Shown: piece by piece, positions 23,639 through 32,077 of the stretch
How positions within the stretch are numbered: position 1 is the stretch's first letter
Layout: every line of letters begins with the position of its first letter
Source of the DNA: a bacterium
Lineage (GTDB): Bacteria > Spirochaetota > Spirochaetia > JABEVK01
Length of the DNA stretch: 32,077 nucleotides
Reading direction: 5' to 3'
Assembly (NCBI GenBank): GCA_021781625.1
Contig: JAJXWL010000004.1
Coordinates: forward strand, 1 to 32,077
Translations under genes and position numbers: made by a program
Notes under the pieces: generated by a model
What the model was told of the DNA's origin: nothing
Databases searched by the model: none
Seen by the model: only the letters and a program-made list of their open reading frames with translations

Positions 23639-24529
23639 CGCCTCTTGGGCCAAGGCTAGGGCCCCTAAAATGCCGGCTTTATTCCCCAACCCGGGAGGGA
23701 CAATATACGAGGTGATACCCTCCTGCGTCAGAGAGGGTGACCGGATATAGTCATGATTCAGTGTTAATAACTGCTTTTGAATCAAGGAAAACAGCTGTTT
23801 TTGTTCCATGACCCCGCCACCAAGAATAATCCTTTGAGGCGAGAAACAGGTCACATAGGCCAAACAGGCTTGGGCGAGGTAATGCGCCTCAAGAATCCAG
23901 GCCTCGTGCGAAGGTTCCAATTCGAAAGCCTTGCGACCCCAACGTTTTTCTAGAGCTGGTCCGGCGGCCATGCCCTCTACACAGTGTCCATGGTAAGGAC
24001 AAAGACCAGGAAAGCTATCTGTAGAAGCCGGAGCCAAGAGGAAATGGCCCACTTCGGGGTGTACAAGCCCGTGAACCAGCTGGCCATTGAGTAAAACACC
24101 TCCTCCCACCCCGGTACCCACAGTCAAATAAATGAGATTAGCTAACCCTTGGCCGGCCCCCCAGAGGTGTTCGCCTAAGGCCGCACCGTTTACGTCGGTG
24201 TCAAAGCCTACGGGAAGCCCCAGCGCACGACCCAGAAACCCCGCCACTTCGGTGTCTTGCCAACCAGGCTTTGGGGTGGCGGTCACATAGCCCCAAGTCG
24301 GTGAAGCGGGGTTGAGGTCCACGGGACCAAAACACCCAATTCCCAGTGAGGCTAGCCTTCCATGCCGACGCTGTGCATCCTGAAAATATTCTAAGGTACG
24401 GGCTAAGGTCTCTTGGGGTGTGGTAGTGGGAAAGCGAACTTCGTCACGGACATCCTGGGGACCTGTGGCAATGGCACAGACAAATTTGGTGCCGCCCGCT
24501 TCGATTAAGCCGTATAAGGGTGGGTTCAT
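23624..24529 (-). CDS. ROK-family sugar kinase, likely fructokinase
   Basis: This 301-residue protein has the ROK phosphate loop (EAGGTKF, 10-16), the catalytic Asp in [11 protein letters not shown] (D112), the VGTGVGGG loop near 137-144 and a zinc site formed by His162 with Cys177, His180 and Cys183 in CPYHGHC. The CPYHGxC form is typical of bacterial ROK fructokinases (ScrK/GmuE type), which phosphorylate fructose at C6. Glucose or mannose kinases remain possible. The ATG overlaps the stop of the very long upstream gene as ATGA, so the two are in one operon. Confidence 0.8.
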   Translation of the reverse strand: MNPPLYGLIEAGGTKFVCAIATGPQDVRDEVRFPTTTPQETLARTLEYFQDAQRRHGRLASLGIGCFGPVDLNPASPTWGYVTATPKPGWQDTEVAGFLGRALGLPVGFDTDVNGAALGEHLWGAGQGLANLIYLTVGTGVGGGVLLNGQLVHGLVHPEVGHFLLAPASTDSFPGLCPYHGHCVEGMAAGPALEKRWGRKAFELEPSHEAWILEAHYLAQACLAYVTCFSPQRIILGGGVMEQKQLFSLIQKQLLTLNHDYIRSPSLTQEGITSYIVPPGLGNKAGILGALALAQEALARS

Positions 24530-27500
24530 GGTTTGGTGACTCCTGGGTGTGCCTTGAGCTCGTTGGGGATTTTTGCCAAACGGCGTTGGGCTAGAATAGA
24601 CACTGAAAGCGGATCTAGGGATGTCGGGGGAATTTTCAAATAGGCCCGACGGGCTTCGTCGGTTAAACCGTAGCCTTCAGCCATAAGTCCTACCACATAC
24701 CAATCGGAGGGCAAAAGGGTTTGTCTGTTGGCAACTTGAAGAGATTTTAGAAAAACTTCATGGGCAGCGTCCAACCGGCCCTCTTCGGCGTAGACTGCCG
24801 CTAAGGTATTGAGGTTATAGGATTTTTTTTCCTGAGTTTCGGTCACGGACTGAAGGGCGTAGGTCTGGGCTTGGGGAGGGAGGGGGGGCGGCATGAATAA
24901 CTCATCCCAAGCTAAGGTATTAGCTTGATTGGCAGAAAGAGTCAGATTTTGCGATGCAATAAAGGCCTCGGCTTCTGAAGGATTGGGCCGGGTGAGGTAA
25001 TATTCTAGGAGGTCATTTTGGGCTCGGGGACTATTTGGCTGAGCCTTCCAGGCCTCGGTTAACAATTTTTTCAGGACATCAACCTGTTTTGTCCATAAAA
25101 GCTGGTGATAGTAAGAAGTTTGAGTTGCTGGGCCGGGGAATTCTTTGAAGAGCGTTTCACTAATATTGAAGCTCTGTGGTTCCTGGTCTAGACGTTGATA
25201 GCCGCTTAACAGGGCCATTCCCAATTCGCGACGAACCTGTCCCTTTTGTTGCAGAAAATCCGCCGCGCACGCGGTTACATCGTTGGGTTGTGTCGCCAGG
25301 AGAGCTTTCAGGGCATCAATCAAGAGTTGGGCGTTTTGAAAGGTGTCTGTGGTTTGGTCTTGAGTCGTAACCTTCCAAAGCTGAGACAAGGTAAACCCGG
25401 GATAGAGATTTTGCTGTTTCAAATCCTCTAAAAAATCTTTGATCCAAAGTGAGACCACACTGTCTTTTTTTACCGTGAGGTCCTCTAACGGCTCAATAAG
25501 ACTTTCGGGAATCATCGAATTTGCTGTCATCATGAGCCCCGCCGGGGTTGGCTTGAGAAACCAACCTTCGGCTTCTTGTCCTTGGTAGGTCACCCTATCG
25601 TGAAGTACATTCCCAATGGTGTCAAAGTGTGAGTGGATTTCGCTTGTATAGTCAAGAAAATTGATCACTGGCCACTCTTGGTTGCGGGATAGTTGTGAAA
25701 AGGATATCCACTCAGGGCTCAGGCTAACTGGGGATTTTGAAGTGGCAAAAATCTTTAACATGGGGGGTGTGATAAGGGCCTGAAAGGGGACAAGATCGTG
25801 GCCCTTGGAGAGAAGAACTGCTGAAAAAAACGCCTGCAAATACTCTTCGGGCCGTAGGGCTTTTGTTAAAATGGGTTTGGGGGATAATTTGCCGATGAGT
25901 TCGGCTCGGTAATCCAAATCTACGGAATGGGAAGACCCTAGCGAGGCTTGGTGAAGGAACTTCGCTGCCGCCGCATAGTGTCGGGCCCGAATTAGGAGGT
26001 TGGCGGCTTTCTCAAGGGCGGTACGTAGGTGAGAAGGGTCCAAAGAGGTGTTTTTGACTTGTTCCAAGGCGCTATCAATACCCTGGAGCTGGGCAATGGC
26101 GGCTAAAGTATACGCTTCCCCTTCAACGGGGTCTGATAGAGTGGCTGCTCGTTGAAGGACGTCTTGCCAACGTCCCAATGTCCACAAATCCAGCATGGGA
26201 TTAATTTCAAAACCTTTTTCACTTAAAACTGACTGAAAGGCTGCATATTGGGCCAAAGCGTTTTCTAAGTCAGGAAGGTTTTGGTAACGAAGCCCCTGAG
26301 TGTCATATTCCCAAAGAATAGCTAATTCGGAATGGTATTCCCATTTCTGGGGGGCTAAAGCCACAGCCTTTTCATAGGCTTTGAGCGCCCCTTGACGGTC
26401 ATATCCAGGACCAAACCGACGTCCAATGGAATCGAACTCGCGAACCCAACCCAGCCACGCCCAGGTACGAGCCATTTGAGGGGCCCTTTGCACCGCTTGA
26501 AGGGCCGCTTCTTGTGCCAGATCTCCAAAACCGGCCTTTAGAAGGACTTGGGAATACCTAAGAAGGGGAATCGGGCTGTGGCTTTCACGGTCGCACATCT
26601 GGCGGTACAGGACAAAGGCCTCGGGATAGTGCCCTTGATCTAAGAGTTTTTTGGCTTCAAGGTCAAAGATGACACGCACGGGATCAAAGGCGTTGCCGGG
26701 GTTAGCTAGGGCGTCCCGTGTCGCCATGAACTCTGCCGGAGTTAAGGAAGCTTGTCGAGACTTCAGACGATAATCGATTTCAACCAACCCCGGGGATACC
26801 CATTTCGAGTGGCGTTGTAATATCACGTCGCCAAAAGTCAGTTGCTGATCTTCCGGGAACTTTCTCAGGGTATAACCAAAGGGAAGGTGGATTTGATTTC
26901 TCCATAGAAAATTGAGGGGAGTGGTGAAGCGGAAGGGGAACTTTCGTGGGGTTTTATCGTTGCTAGTCAAAGCATCTGGCACCCAGTTGAGTAAATACTG
27001 AGGATGAATTGTGGCGTCGGCTTGTTGGTCGTAGGTTACGGCCAGTCCTGTTTTGTTGAGTTGAACCAGAAAAGTGAACGGTTGATTCAGGGCATGTGGG
27101 TCAGAATAGGAATAGTTGCCCAGTTCAGCTTTGTCATAGGTGACTTTAGCATAATTGAGCAAATCTTTTTTGATGGTATCTGTACTTGTCGAAGAATAGT
27201 GTTGGCGAAAATACAGCTCATCACCGCCTTGATACACCGTGGTTTCAGTGATATTTCCGTTGCCGCTGTCCGTGAAGTGATACACCCGGGTTTCGGTGGT
27301 GGGGGGATCAGAATACGAACTCGGGGTTTGAACCAAACCGTGGGTAGAGGTTGAGGCAATGAGAGCCCAGCGCTCTTGATCCCACGGGGGAAGGTGAGTG
27401 CCACGGCTAAAATCTGACGTGGGGTCAAGCCAGACAGGATGCGGTCCCCCCACATAGACAATGGCATGATCAAACCAATCCAGACCGGGGACTTGCGGGG

Positions 27501-28602
27501 GAATGTCTCGGTTGGAACCGTCCCATAATAAAGCCACTTCAGCCGGATACCCAGCCAATCGCAAGAGATTTGTTAATAAAACAGCTTTATCCTTGCAGTC
27601 GCCATAGCCTCGGGTCAAGACTGTTTGAGGTGGATAGGGCACCAGGGAGTTTTGACCCAACTCCAAACCCACGTAGCGAACTTTGGCGTTGATCCACTGC
27701 ATGAAGGTTGCGGCGGCTTGAGGAAGGGTTTTGGTGTTGCCCGGCGGAACCGTAACTGTGCTGTTTTGTATGGTTTTTTGGATTTGCTTCGCATAAGCGG
27801 TGGCTAAGTCACCCCAGGACGGTGCGGTCGAAAAGGCGAGTGAGGGGTAGGGGTGAGCCTCTCGAGGTAGGTTTTCTTCAGAAATCACCACGCCGGGGAG
27901 GGGGCCTTGTTTGACCGTCCATTCCCGTAGCTGGCCTCGGACCAGAGACTGGACTTGAGGGAGGGGGGTGCCTAAAGCTTGCCAGGTAAAAGGGGTAGTT
28001 AGCGGGGCTTGAAGGGAGAGGTCGACAGCTAAAACAGGAGTTTCTCCCCCAAATTGCCATTGGTCAGCCACTCCCGCTCCAGGGAGGAGGGGATGACTGA
28101 CCGTCGTGACTTCTTCTTCAATGATGGACCCCGGTCCCACATGAGGATAGGGCGCTTGAAGGGTTTTGCTGTCTGAATATACGCTATCGTCGGCGGTGTT
28201 CTGAAGTTCGACTAGCGAAGAGGTGTCCAAGGGCCACACACTGCCATCGGGGTTGATGACCTGTCCATGTATTTGGGGCCGTTCTTCGTGCCAAGGACTC
28301 CAAGAAACTTTGACTTGGCCCCAACCGTCTACGGCTTCGGATTTTTGAATGCGGTAGACCATGAAGCCTTGTCGGGTCTCGGTGCCGTCAGCACTGAACG
28401 AGATCTTTCCGCTTTCATACAAGATGACGACCGGTTGATCAGGATAAAAATGGGCGTCCGTGGCAAGGGCTAAAACCTTGGCAGCGGGAACTTGAAAGTA
28501 ATCCTGGTGCCAGAGTTGTCGAGCTTGGTCGCTAAAAGAAGCCTGCTCCGCCGAAACTACTGCTCCCCAAAGCAAGAATAACAACACCCCAATTTGACGC
28601 AT
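24526..28602 (-). CDS. Large exported DUF3857/transglutaminase-like protein with TPR repeats
   Basis: The 1358-residue protein has a signal peptide ([11 protein letters not shown]..., cleavage near AVVSA) and a DUF3857-type beta domain at about 50-230. A transglutaminase-like domain covers about 285-400, with Cys336 in [10 protein letters not shown], His379 in DHAIVYV and Asp393 in WLDPTSD as the catalytic triad. A DUF3858-like beta region follows to about 650. The rest consists mostly of helical repeat pairs resembling TPRs ([23 protein letters not shown] is a clear one). I chose ATG 28602 because AGGAG lies five bases before it; a TTG at 28623 is less likely. It is probably a periplasmic protein acting on envelope proteins or peptides, but the substrate is unknown. 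Confidence 0.8.
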   Translation of the reverse strand: MRQIGVLLFLLWGAVVSAEQASFSDQARQLWHQDYFQVPAAKVLALATDAHFYPDQPVVILYESGKISFSADGTETRQGFMVYRIQKSEAVDGWGQVKVSWSPWHEERPQIHGQVINPDGSVWPLDTSSLVELQNTADDSVYSDSKTLQAPYPHVGPGSIIEEEVTTVSHPLLPGAGVADQWQFGGETPVLAVDLSLQAPLTTPFTWQALGTPLPQVQSLVRGQLREWTVKQGPLPGVVISEENLPREAHPYPSLAFSTAPSWGDLATAYAKQIQKTIQNSTVTVPPGNTKTLPQAAATFMQWINAKVRYVGLELGQNSLVPYPPQTVLTRGYGDCKDKAVLLTNLLRLAGYPAEVALLWDGSNRDIPPQVPGLDWFDHAIVYVGGPHPVWLDPTSDFSRGTHLPPWDQERWALIASTSTHGLVQTPSSYSDPPTTETRVYHFTDSGNGNITETTVYQGGDELYFRQHYSSTSTDTIKKDLLNYAKVTYDKAELGNYSYSDPHALNQPFTFLVQLNKTGLAVTYDQQADATIHPQYLLNWVPDALTSNDKTPRKFPFRFTTPLNFLWRNQIHLPFGYTLRKFPEDQQLTFGDVILQRHSKWVSPGLVEIDYRLKSRQASLTPAEFMATRDALANPGNAFDPVRVIFDLEAKKLLDQGHYPEAFVLYRQMCDRESHSPIPLLRYSQVLLKAGFGDLAQEAALQAVQRAPQMARTWAWLGWVREFDSIGRRFGPGYDRQGALKAYEKAVALAPQKWEYHSELAILWEYDTQGLRYQNLPDLENALAQYAAFQSVLSEKGFEINPMLDLWTLGRWQDVLQRAATLSDPVEGEAYTLAAIAQLQGIDSALEQVKNTSLDPSHLRTALEKAANLLIRARHYAAAAKFLHQASLGSSHSVDLDYRAELIGKLSPKPILTKALRPEEYLQAFFSAVLLSKGHDLVPFQALITPPMLKIFATSKSPVSLSPEWISFSQLSRNQEWPVINFLDYTSEIHSHFDTIGNVLHDRVTYQGQEAEGWFLKPTPAGLMMTANSMIPESLIEPLEDLTVKKDSVVSLWIKDFLEDLKQQNLYPGFTLSQLWKVTTQDQTTDTFQNAQLLIDALKALLATQPNDVTACAADFLQQKGQVRRELGMALLSGYQRLDQEPQSFNISETLFKEFPGPATQTSYYHQLLWTKQVDVLKKLLTEAWKAQPNSPRAQNDLLEYYLTRPNPSEAEAFIASQNLTLSANQANTLAWDELFMPPPLPPQAQTYALQSVTETQEKKSYNLNTLAAVYAEEGRLDAAHEVFLKSLQVANRQTLLPSDWYVVGLMAEGYGLTDEARRAYLKIPPTSLDPLSVSILAQRRLAKIPNELKAHPGVTKP

Positions 28603-28703
28603 GACAACTCCTAACTGGTTCAACAGGTCAACTTAAAGCTAACACGTGCCGTTCAAGACTACAAGTTGAGTTCGGGTCTACATGTTGAAGTTGGGCTCCC
28701 CCC

Positions 28704-28732
28704 TGGACTCGAGGCAGTCGTGATGCTAAACT
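28704..28732 (+). promoter_or_regulatory. Candidate promoter of the T-box-thrS unit
   Basis: TGGACT (28704-28709), a 17-base spacer and TAAACT (28727-28732) predict a start near 28739. This leaves a leader of about 300 bases that contains the whole T-box structure. Each hexamer matches the consensus at four of six positions. Confidence 0.4.
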
Positions 28733-28738
28733 TTGCTC

Positions 28739-29046
28739 CTGCGTGCTGGGTTTTCCCGGCAAGGCCAAGACGAGTAAGCGAAACCGAACCGACAGAGAAA
28801 AGGCCTCGTGGCTGAGAGGGCCTTTCGGAAATCCTTCGCCCAAAACCCCTTGGCGGCATTCTTTTCGAAACCGGAGCCGGTGATGGCAGACGCGAGTAGT
28901 TAAGAACGGCCTTCCTTCGGCAAAACAGACGAAGGTGACCCTCCGTCATGGGTGACGAGCGCGCCCTCTTCGGTGAGAGGCGAAGCCGGGTGGTACCGCG
29001 GAAGCTGTCTGTTTCCGTCCCAGCGCACGAAACACAGGAGTGTATC
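28739..29046 (+). promoter_or_regulatory. T-box riboswitch leader of thrS
   Basis: The conserved T-box sequence GGGTGGTACCGCGG lies at 28988-29001. Earlier Stem I features are visible: GAGTA at 28772-28776, ACAGAGA at 28792-28798, and an arm formed by AAAGGCC (28799-28805) with GGCCTTT (28819-28825). ACC at 28870-28872, a threonine codon following GAA, is the best specifier candidate. A stem III hairpin, CTCT with AGAG, lies just before the T-box. In the tRNA-bound form GGG pairs with CCC (29019-29021) and GCGG with CCGT (29015-29018), leaving the TGGTACC bulge. T-boxes sense uncharged tRNA; here tRNA-Thr. No U-rich terminator follows, so it may act on translation. Confidence 0.85.
29005..29037 (+). 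promoter_or_regulatory. Possible alternative hairpin next to the thrS ribosome site
   Basis: TGTTTC (29010-29015) pairs with GAAACA (29029-29034), extended after a two-base bulge by CTG (29005-29007) with CAG (29035-29037). The stem base touches the ribosome site AGGAG (29036-29040). Its loop holds CCGTCCC, which is the 3' strand of the T-box pairing, so the two structures exclude each other. It is a candidate off-state. Confidence 0.4.
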
Positions 29047-30819
29047 ATGGCTGTTACGGAAACCGCCCAAAAACGTCTTGAGGCGGATGAATCCCTTTTT
29101 AAAAAACGGCATAGTCTGGCCCACATTATGGCCGAGGCCGTCCTCGAAGTTTTTCCCGAAGCGCAAATCGCGATTGGTCCCCCCGTCGATAATGGGTTTT
29201 ATTACGATTTTGGTCTGCCCAGGCCTCTCACCGAAGCCGACTTTCCTGAAATTGAAGAAAAAATGCGTCAAATTATCCGGACGCGAAGCCCCTTCGTTCG
29301 TGAGGTTGTTACCAAGGACGAGGCGGCAAAAGTCTTTGCTGGCCAGACCTATAAACTCGCCATATTAAAAGACCTGGGGGCAGGGGAAGAAATCAGCCTG
29401 TACCGGTCGCATAACTTTGTCGACTTGTGCCGGGGGCCGCACGTAGAGGATACCAGCCGCCTGGACCCTTCCAGCTTTAAATTAGCCAAAGTGGCGGGGG
29501 CCTATTGGAAGGGCGATGAAAAATCTCCCATGTTGCAACGGCTTTACGCTTACGCCTTTCACAGCCGCAAGGATCTTGAAGCTTACCTGAAGCAGCTTGA
29601 AGAAGCCGAAAAACGCGATCACCGTCGACTAGGCAAAGAACTGGATCTGTTTCATTTGGATGCCGAAAATCCCGGACAAATCTTTTGGCATCCGGCAGGC
29701 TGGGCCGTTTGGCGAGTCATCGAAGATTATATTCGGGAAAAAATCCGCTTAGCCGGTTACCAAGAAATTAAGACACCGTCGGTCATGCCCCAGTCCTTAT
29801 GGGAACGCTCCGGTCACTGGGCTAAGTACAAAGACAATATGTTTGTTTCCGAGAGTGAAAAGCGGTTGTTTGCCCTCAAGCCCATGAACTGTCCGGGACA
29901 TATTGAGGTCTTCAAACAGGGCTTAAAAAGTTACCGTGACCTGCCCTTGCGCTTGGCTGAGTTCGGCTCTTGTACCCGCAACGAAGCCTCGGGTGCCTTG
30001 CACGGCATTCTTCGCGTGCGGGGTTTTGTGCAAGATGATGCGCATATCTTTTGTACAGAGGCTCAAATCGAGTCAGAAGTGAAAGGGTTTTGCGACCTCT
30101 TGCGAAACGTCTACCAAGACTTTGGTTTTCAGGACGAAAAGATTTTAGTGCGTCTAGCTCTGCGGCCCGAGTTACGTTTGGGCGATGACGCGACCTGGGA
30201 CAAGGCTGAAACGGCCCTGGGAAATGCCTGTCGTGCGGCAGGTTTTGAGTACGTCGAGGCCCCGGGGGAAGGGGCTTTCTACGGTCCCAAATTGGAATTT
30301 ACACTTATTGATGCCCTGGGTCGAGGCTGGCAGTGTGGTACCATACAGCTGGACTACCAGATGCCCTCGGCAGAACGCTTAGACGCCGAATACGTGGGTG
30401 AAGATGGGGCCCGTCACCACCCCGTCATGCTCCACCGGGCGATTTTAGGCTCGTTGGAACGCTTTATTGGTATTCTGATCGAACATTTTGCGGGAGCTTT
30501 TCCCCTTTGGCTTGCCCCGACTCAGGCTGTGGTCGTTTCAGTAGGCGAGTCTTTTAACGCTTATGCGCTCAAAGTCGCTCAAGACTTGAAGGAGCTTGGG
30601 TTTAGGGTCGAAGCTGACCTCAGGGATCAAAAAATGGGGGCAAAGATCCGCGACGCTCAACTTCGCAAAGTTCCCTATATGTTGGTGGTCGGAGCTCAAG
30701 AAGAAGCTGCCGGTACCGTGAGCTTACGTACCCGCACTGGTGAACAGTCCAATGCCCTGCCCTTTGCCGACTTTGTGCGCCAATTGACCGCCAAAGTGTC
30801 CGAGAAACAGATGATTTAG
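29047..30819 (+). CDS. thrS: Threonyl-tRNA synthetase without TGS domain
   Basis: The 590-residue enzyme joins threonine to tRNA-Thr in the cytosol. It begins directly with the editing (N2) domain: [12 protein letters not shown] carries the HxxxH motif and LCRGPHV the second site. The N-terminal TGS domain (about 60 residues in E. coli ThrRS) is absent. The class II core follows, with [37 protein letters not shown] and [17 protein letters not shown] containing the zinc Cys and His ligands. The anticodon-binding domain lies at about 490-590. ATG 29047 has AGGAG six bases upstream; the longer reading from 28948 translates the T-box itself and must be rejected. The leader predicts control by tRNA-Thr charging. 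Confidence 0.93.
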   Translation: MAVTETAQKRLEADESLFKKRHSLAHIMAEAVLEVFPEAQIAIGPPVDNGFYYDFGLPRPLTEADFPEIEEKMRQIIRTRSPFVREVVTKDEAAKVFAGQTYKLAILKDLGAGEEISLYRSHNFVDLCRGPHVEDTSRLDPSSFKLAKVAGAYWKGDEKSPMLQRLYAYAFHSRKDLEAYLKQLEEAEKRDHRRLGKELDLFHLDAENPGQIFWHPAGWAVWRVIEDYIREKIRLAGYQEIKTPSVMPQSLWERSGHWAKYKDNMFVSESEKRLFALKPMNCPGHIEVFKQGLKSYRDLPLRLAEFGSCTRNEASGALHGILRVRGFVQDDAHIFCTEAQIESEVKGFCDLLRNVYQDFGFQDEKILVRLALRPELRLGDDATWDKAETALGNACRAAGFEYVEAPGEGAFYGPKLEFTLIDALGRGWQCGTIQLDYQMPSAERLDAEYVGEDGARHHPVMLHRAILGSLERFIGILIEHFAGAFPLWLAPTQAVVVSVGESFNAYALKVAQDLKELGFRVEADLRDQKMGAKIRDAQLRKVPYMLVVGAQEEAAGTVSLRTRTGEQSNALPFADFVRQLTAKVSEKQMI

Positions 30820-30827
30820 GAGTTCTT

Positions 30828-32077
30828 ATGACTGGTCTCAATGAGGTCATACACTATGTGCTGAGTTTTCAGCCCTATGTTCTTTTGCCACTGATTATTT
30901 TTGCTTTAGCCTTAGTGTTTCGCTTGGGTGTGGGAACGGGGTTTCGAGCGGCGCTTACGATCGGTATTGGCTTCATTGGGATATTTTTAGTCTTTGACTA
31001 CTTTGTGGGGGTAATTCACCCCGTCATTCTGGCCATGGGAAGCCGGTGGGGGCTTCAACAAACGACTTTGGATGTCGGTTGGCCTCCCCTGGCTGCTATG
31101 ACGTGGTCTTACCCTTGGGCGGCAGTCCTTCTGGCGATTTTGCTGGGGGTGAATGTCTTGCTTTTAGTGGTTCGCTTTACCCGAACTGTCGATATTGATG
31201 TCTGGAACTATTGGCATGTGATCTTTTTGGCCTTGATGGTGCAAACGGTGACCGGTAACTTTTGGTTGGCGTTAGCCGCCGCTGTGGTCGCTTTTGTTCT
31301 CGTTTTAAAACTGGCCGAGTGGAGTGCTCCGGCGGTCAATAAATTGACTGGTCTGAAAGGGATCTGCATTCCTCACCTCTCTGGTTTGGCGTACTTTCCT
31401 GCGGCCGTGGCCTTAGATGCCCTGCTAGCACGGATTCCGGGGCTGAAACGCTGGCATCTGTCACCGGAATCTCTGCAAAAACGGCTAGGCTTGGCGGGAG
31501 AACCCGCCGTGATTGGTTTAGTTGTAGGCCTGCTGTTGGCTTGGGCCGCTGGCTACGATGTGAAGCTGATCTTGGAAACAGGGGTGAAGCTCGCCGCCGT
31601 GGTTTTCATTCTCCCCAAAATGGGAGCGATCTTAGGCGGTGCTTTAGTCCCCGTCTCCGAAGGGATGAAAAGCTTTGTCGCGAAAAAATTCCCTCGACTG
31701 GGACCCACCTTTATTGGTCTAGACGTCGCCGTCATGTTCGCAACCCCGTCGGTTATGGTATCGACCGTCCTGTTGATGCCACTGGCCTTATTACTTGCCC
31801 TGGTTCTGCCAGGAGTGAATTTCCTTCCCCTGGGCGATTTAACCAACCTTTTGGTCCCCATGGCTCTGATTTCGGCGGCGGTACGGGGAAACTTAGTCCG
31901 GTCTTTGATCCTGGGGATACCTGCGATCATTGCCAACCTCTATATTGCCACGGGTTTAACCGCCTTGTGGCCGCTTTTGGCGAAAGCGACGCATACTCAA
32001 GTGTCGGCGTCTTCTTACACGGTATTTTTGGATGGGGGGAACTTTTGGCGAGCCTGGTTCCTGAACCTCTTTTCTGG
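30828..32077 (+). CDS. PTS galactitol-type EIIC permease, N-terminal part (truncated by window edge)
   Basis: The frame is open from ATG 30828 to the window end, covering 416 codons and no stop. The protein has about ten membrane segments. FVGVIHPVILAMGSRWGL and VDIDVWNYWHVIF, then a region with KLTGLKGICIPHL, match the galactitol-type (GatC) EIIC family. This is the membrane channel of a PTS sugar or polyol importer that works with EIIA and EIIB. The TAGGAG ribosome site overlaps the stop of thrS, eight bases before this ATG, so the gene is probably read from the thrS transcript. EIIA/EIIB genes may follow outside the window. The sugar is not known. Confidence 0.82.
   Translation, partial: MTGLNEVIHYVLSFQPYVLLPLIIFALALVFRLGVGTGFRAALTIGIGFIGIFLVFDYFVGVIHPVILAMGSRWGLQQTTLDVGWPPLAAMTWSYPWAAVLLAILLGVNVLLLVVRFTRTVDIDVWNYWHVIFLALMVQTVTGNFWLALAAAVVAFVLVLKLAEWSAPAVNKLTGLKGICIPHLSGLAYFPAAVALDALLARIPGLKRWHLSPESLQKRLGLAGEPAVIGLVVGLLLAWAAGYDVKLILETGVKLAAVVFILPKMGAILGGALVPVSEGMKSFVAKKFPRLGPTFIGLDVAVMFATPSVMVSTVLLMPLALLLALVLPGVNFLPLGDLTNLLVPMALISAAVRGNLVRSLILGIPAIIANLYIATGLTALWPLLAKATHTQVSASSYTVFLDGGNFWRAWFLNLFS

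Noticed and set aside
28602..28680. Promoter for the large transglutaminase gene
   Set aside because: TTGAAC/TAAGTT and TTGTAG/TTAGCT pairs exist on the minus strand, but the spacers (15 and 16) or the -10 matches are too poor to choose one.
28948..29046. N-terminal extension of thrS from ATG 28948
   Set aside because: These bases are the T-box riboswitch; the conserved protein starts at 29047 after a good ribosome site.

Overview
The window is compact bacterial DNA of moderate to fairly high G+C, judged by eye. It has short intergenic gaps, many 4-bp ATGA/GTGA gene overlaps and two tail-to-tail gene overlaps. I cannot place the organism firmly. A Gram-negative-style cell with secreted lipoprotein, PTS components, a membrane energy-converting complex, a small CMP-kinase-like protein and a MurC with the 'SHTYSRT' motif together suggest an anaerobe, possibly Spirochaetota. 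A T-box leader on thrS is more typical of Firmicutes and a few other phyla, so this is a tentative inference.

Layout. 1-735 (-): N-terminal part of a membrane sensor/chemoreceptor. 838-1878 (+): a flavodiiron-protein relative that has lost its iron ligands. 1862-3310 (-): an orphan N6-adenine DNA methyltransferase. 3381-6427 (+): an operon of murC, yicC, a cytidylate-kinase-like gene and a zinc-ribbon protein. 17005-6455 (-): a nine-gene operon that begins with an HTH/PTS-EIIA regulator, continues with seven subunits of a hydrogenase-4/complex-I-like membrane complex, and ends with a TSUP permease. The catalytic subunit has no nickel-binding cysteines, so the complex looks like an Ehr (energy-converting hydrogenase-related) complex and not a hydrogenase. 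20095-17145 (-): a stress module of a Spy/CnrX-like periplasmic protein, ECF sigma factor, likely anti-sigma factor and a lipoprotein. 20257-20370: a five-fold TTCC-N5/6-GGAA array. 20432-21524 (+): a DUF2127 membrane protein and a stand-alone cyclic-nucleotide-binding protein. 21962-21534 (-): a NUDIX hydrolase. 22098-23638 (+): a secreted CAP/SCP protein, an Rrf2 regulator and a double zinc-ribbon membrane protein. 28602-23624 (-): a very large exported transglutaminase/TPR protein overlapping a ROK sugar kinase. 28704-32077 (+): promoter, T-box leader, thrS, and a galactitol-type PTS EIIC gene that runs off the end.

Two themes run across the window. First, several first-of-transcript genes have sigma70-like promoters whose -10 box ends six bases before the ATG, predicting leaderless mRNAs, whereas most genes inside operons have clear Shine-Dalgarno sequences. 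Second, several proteins keep a family scaffold but lack its usual cofactor ligands: the flavodiiron relative, the Ehr large subunit, and the cysteine-free Rrf2 protein.

The most notable objects are the self-contained Ehr operon led by its own PTS-type regulator, the iron-free flavodiiron relative, the TTCC/GGAA array, and the T-box leader without a visible intrinsic terminator. All calls are from reading the sequence; no database search was possible.
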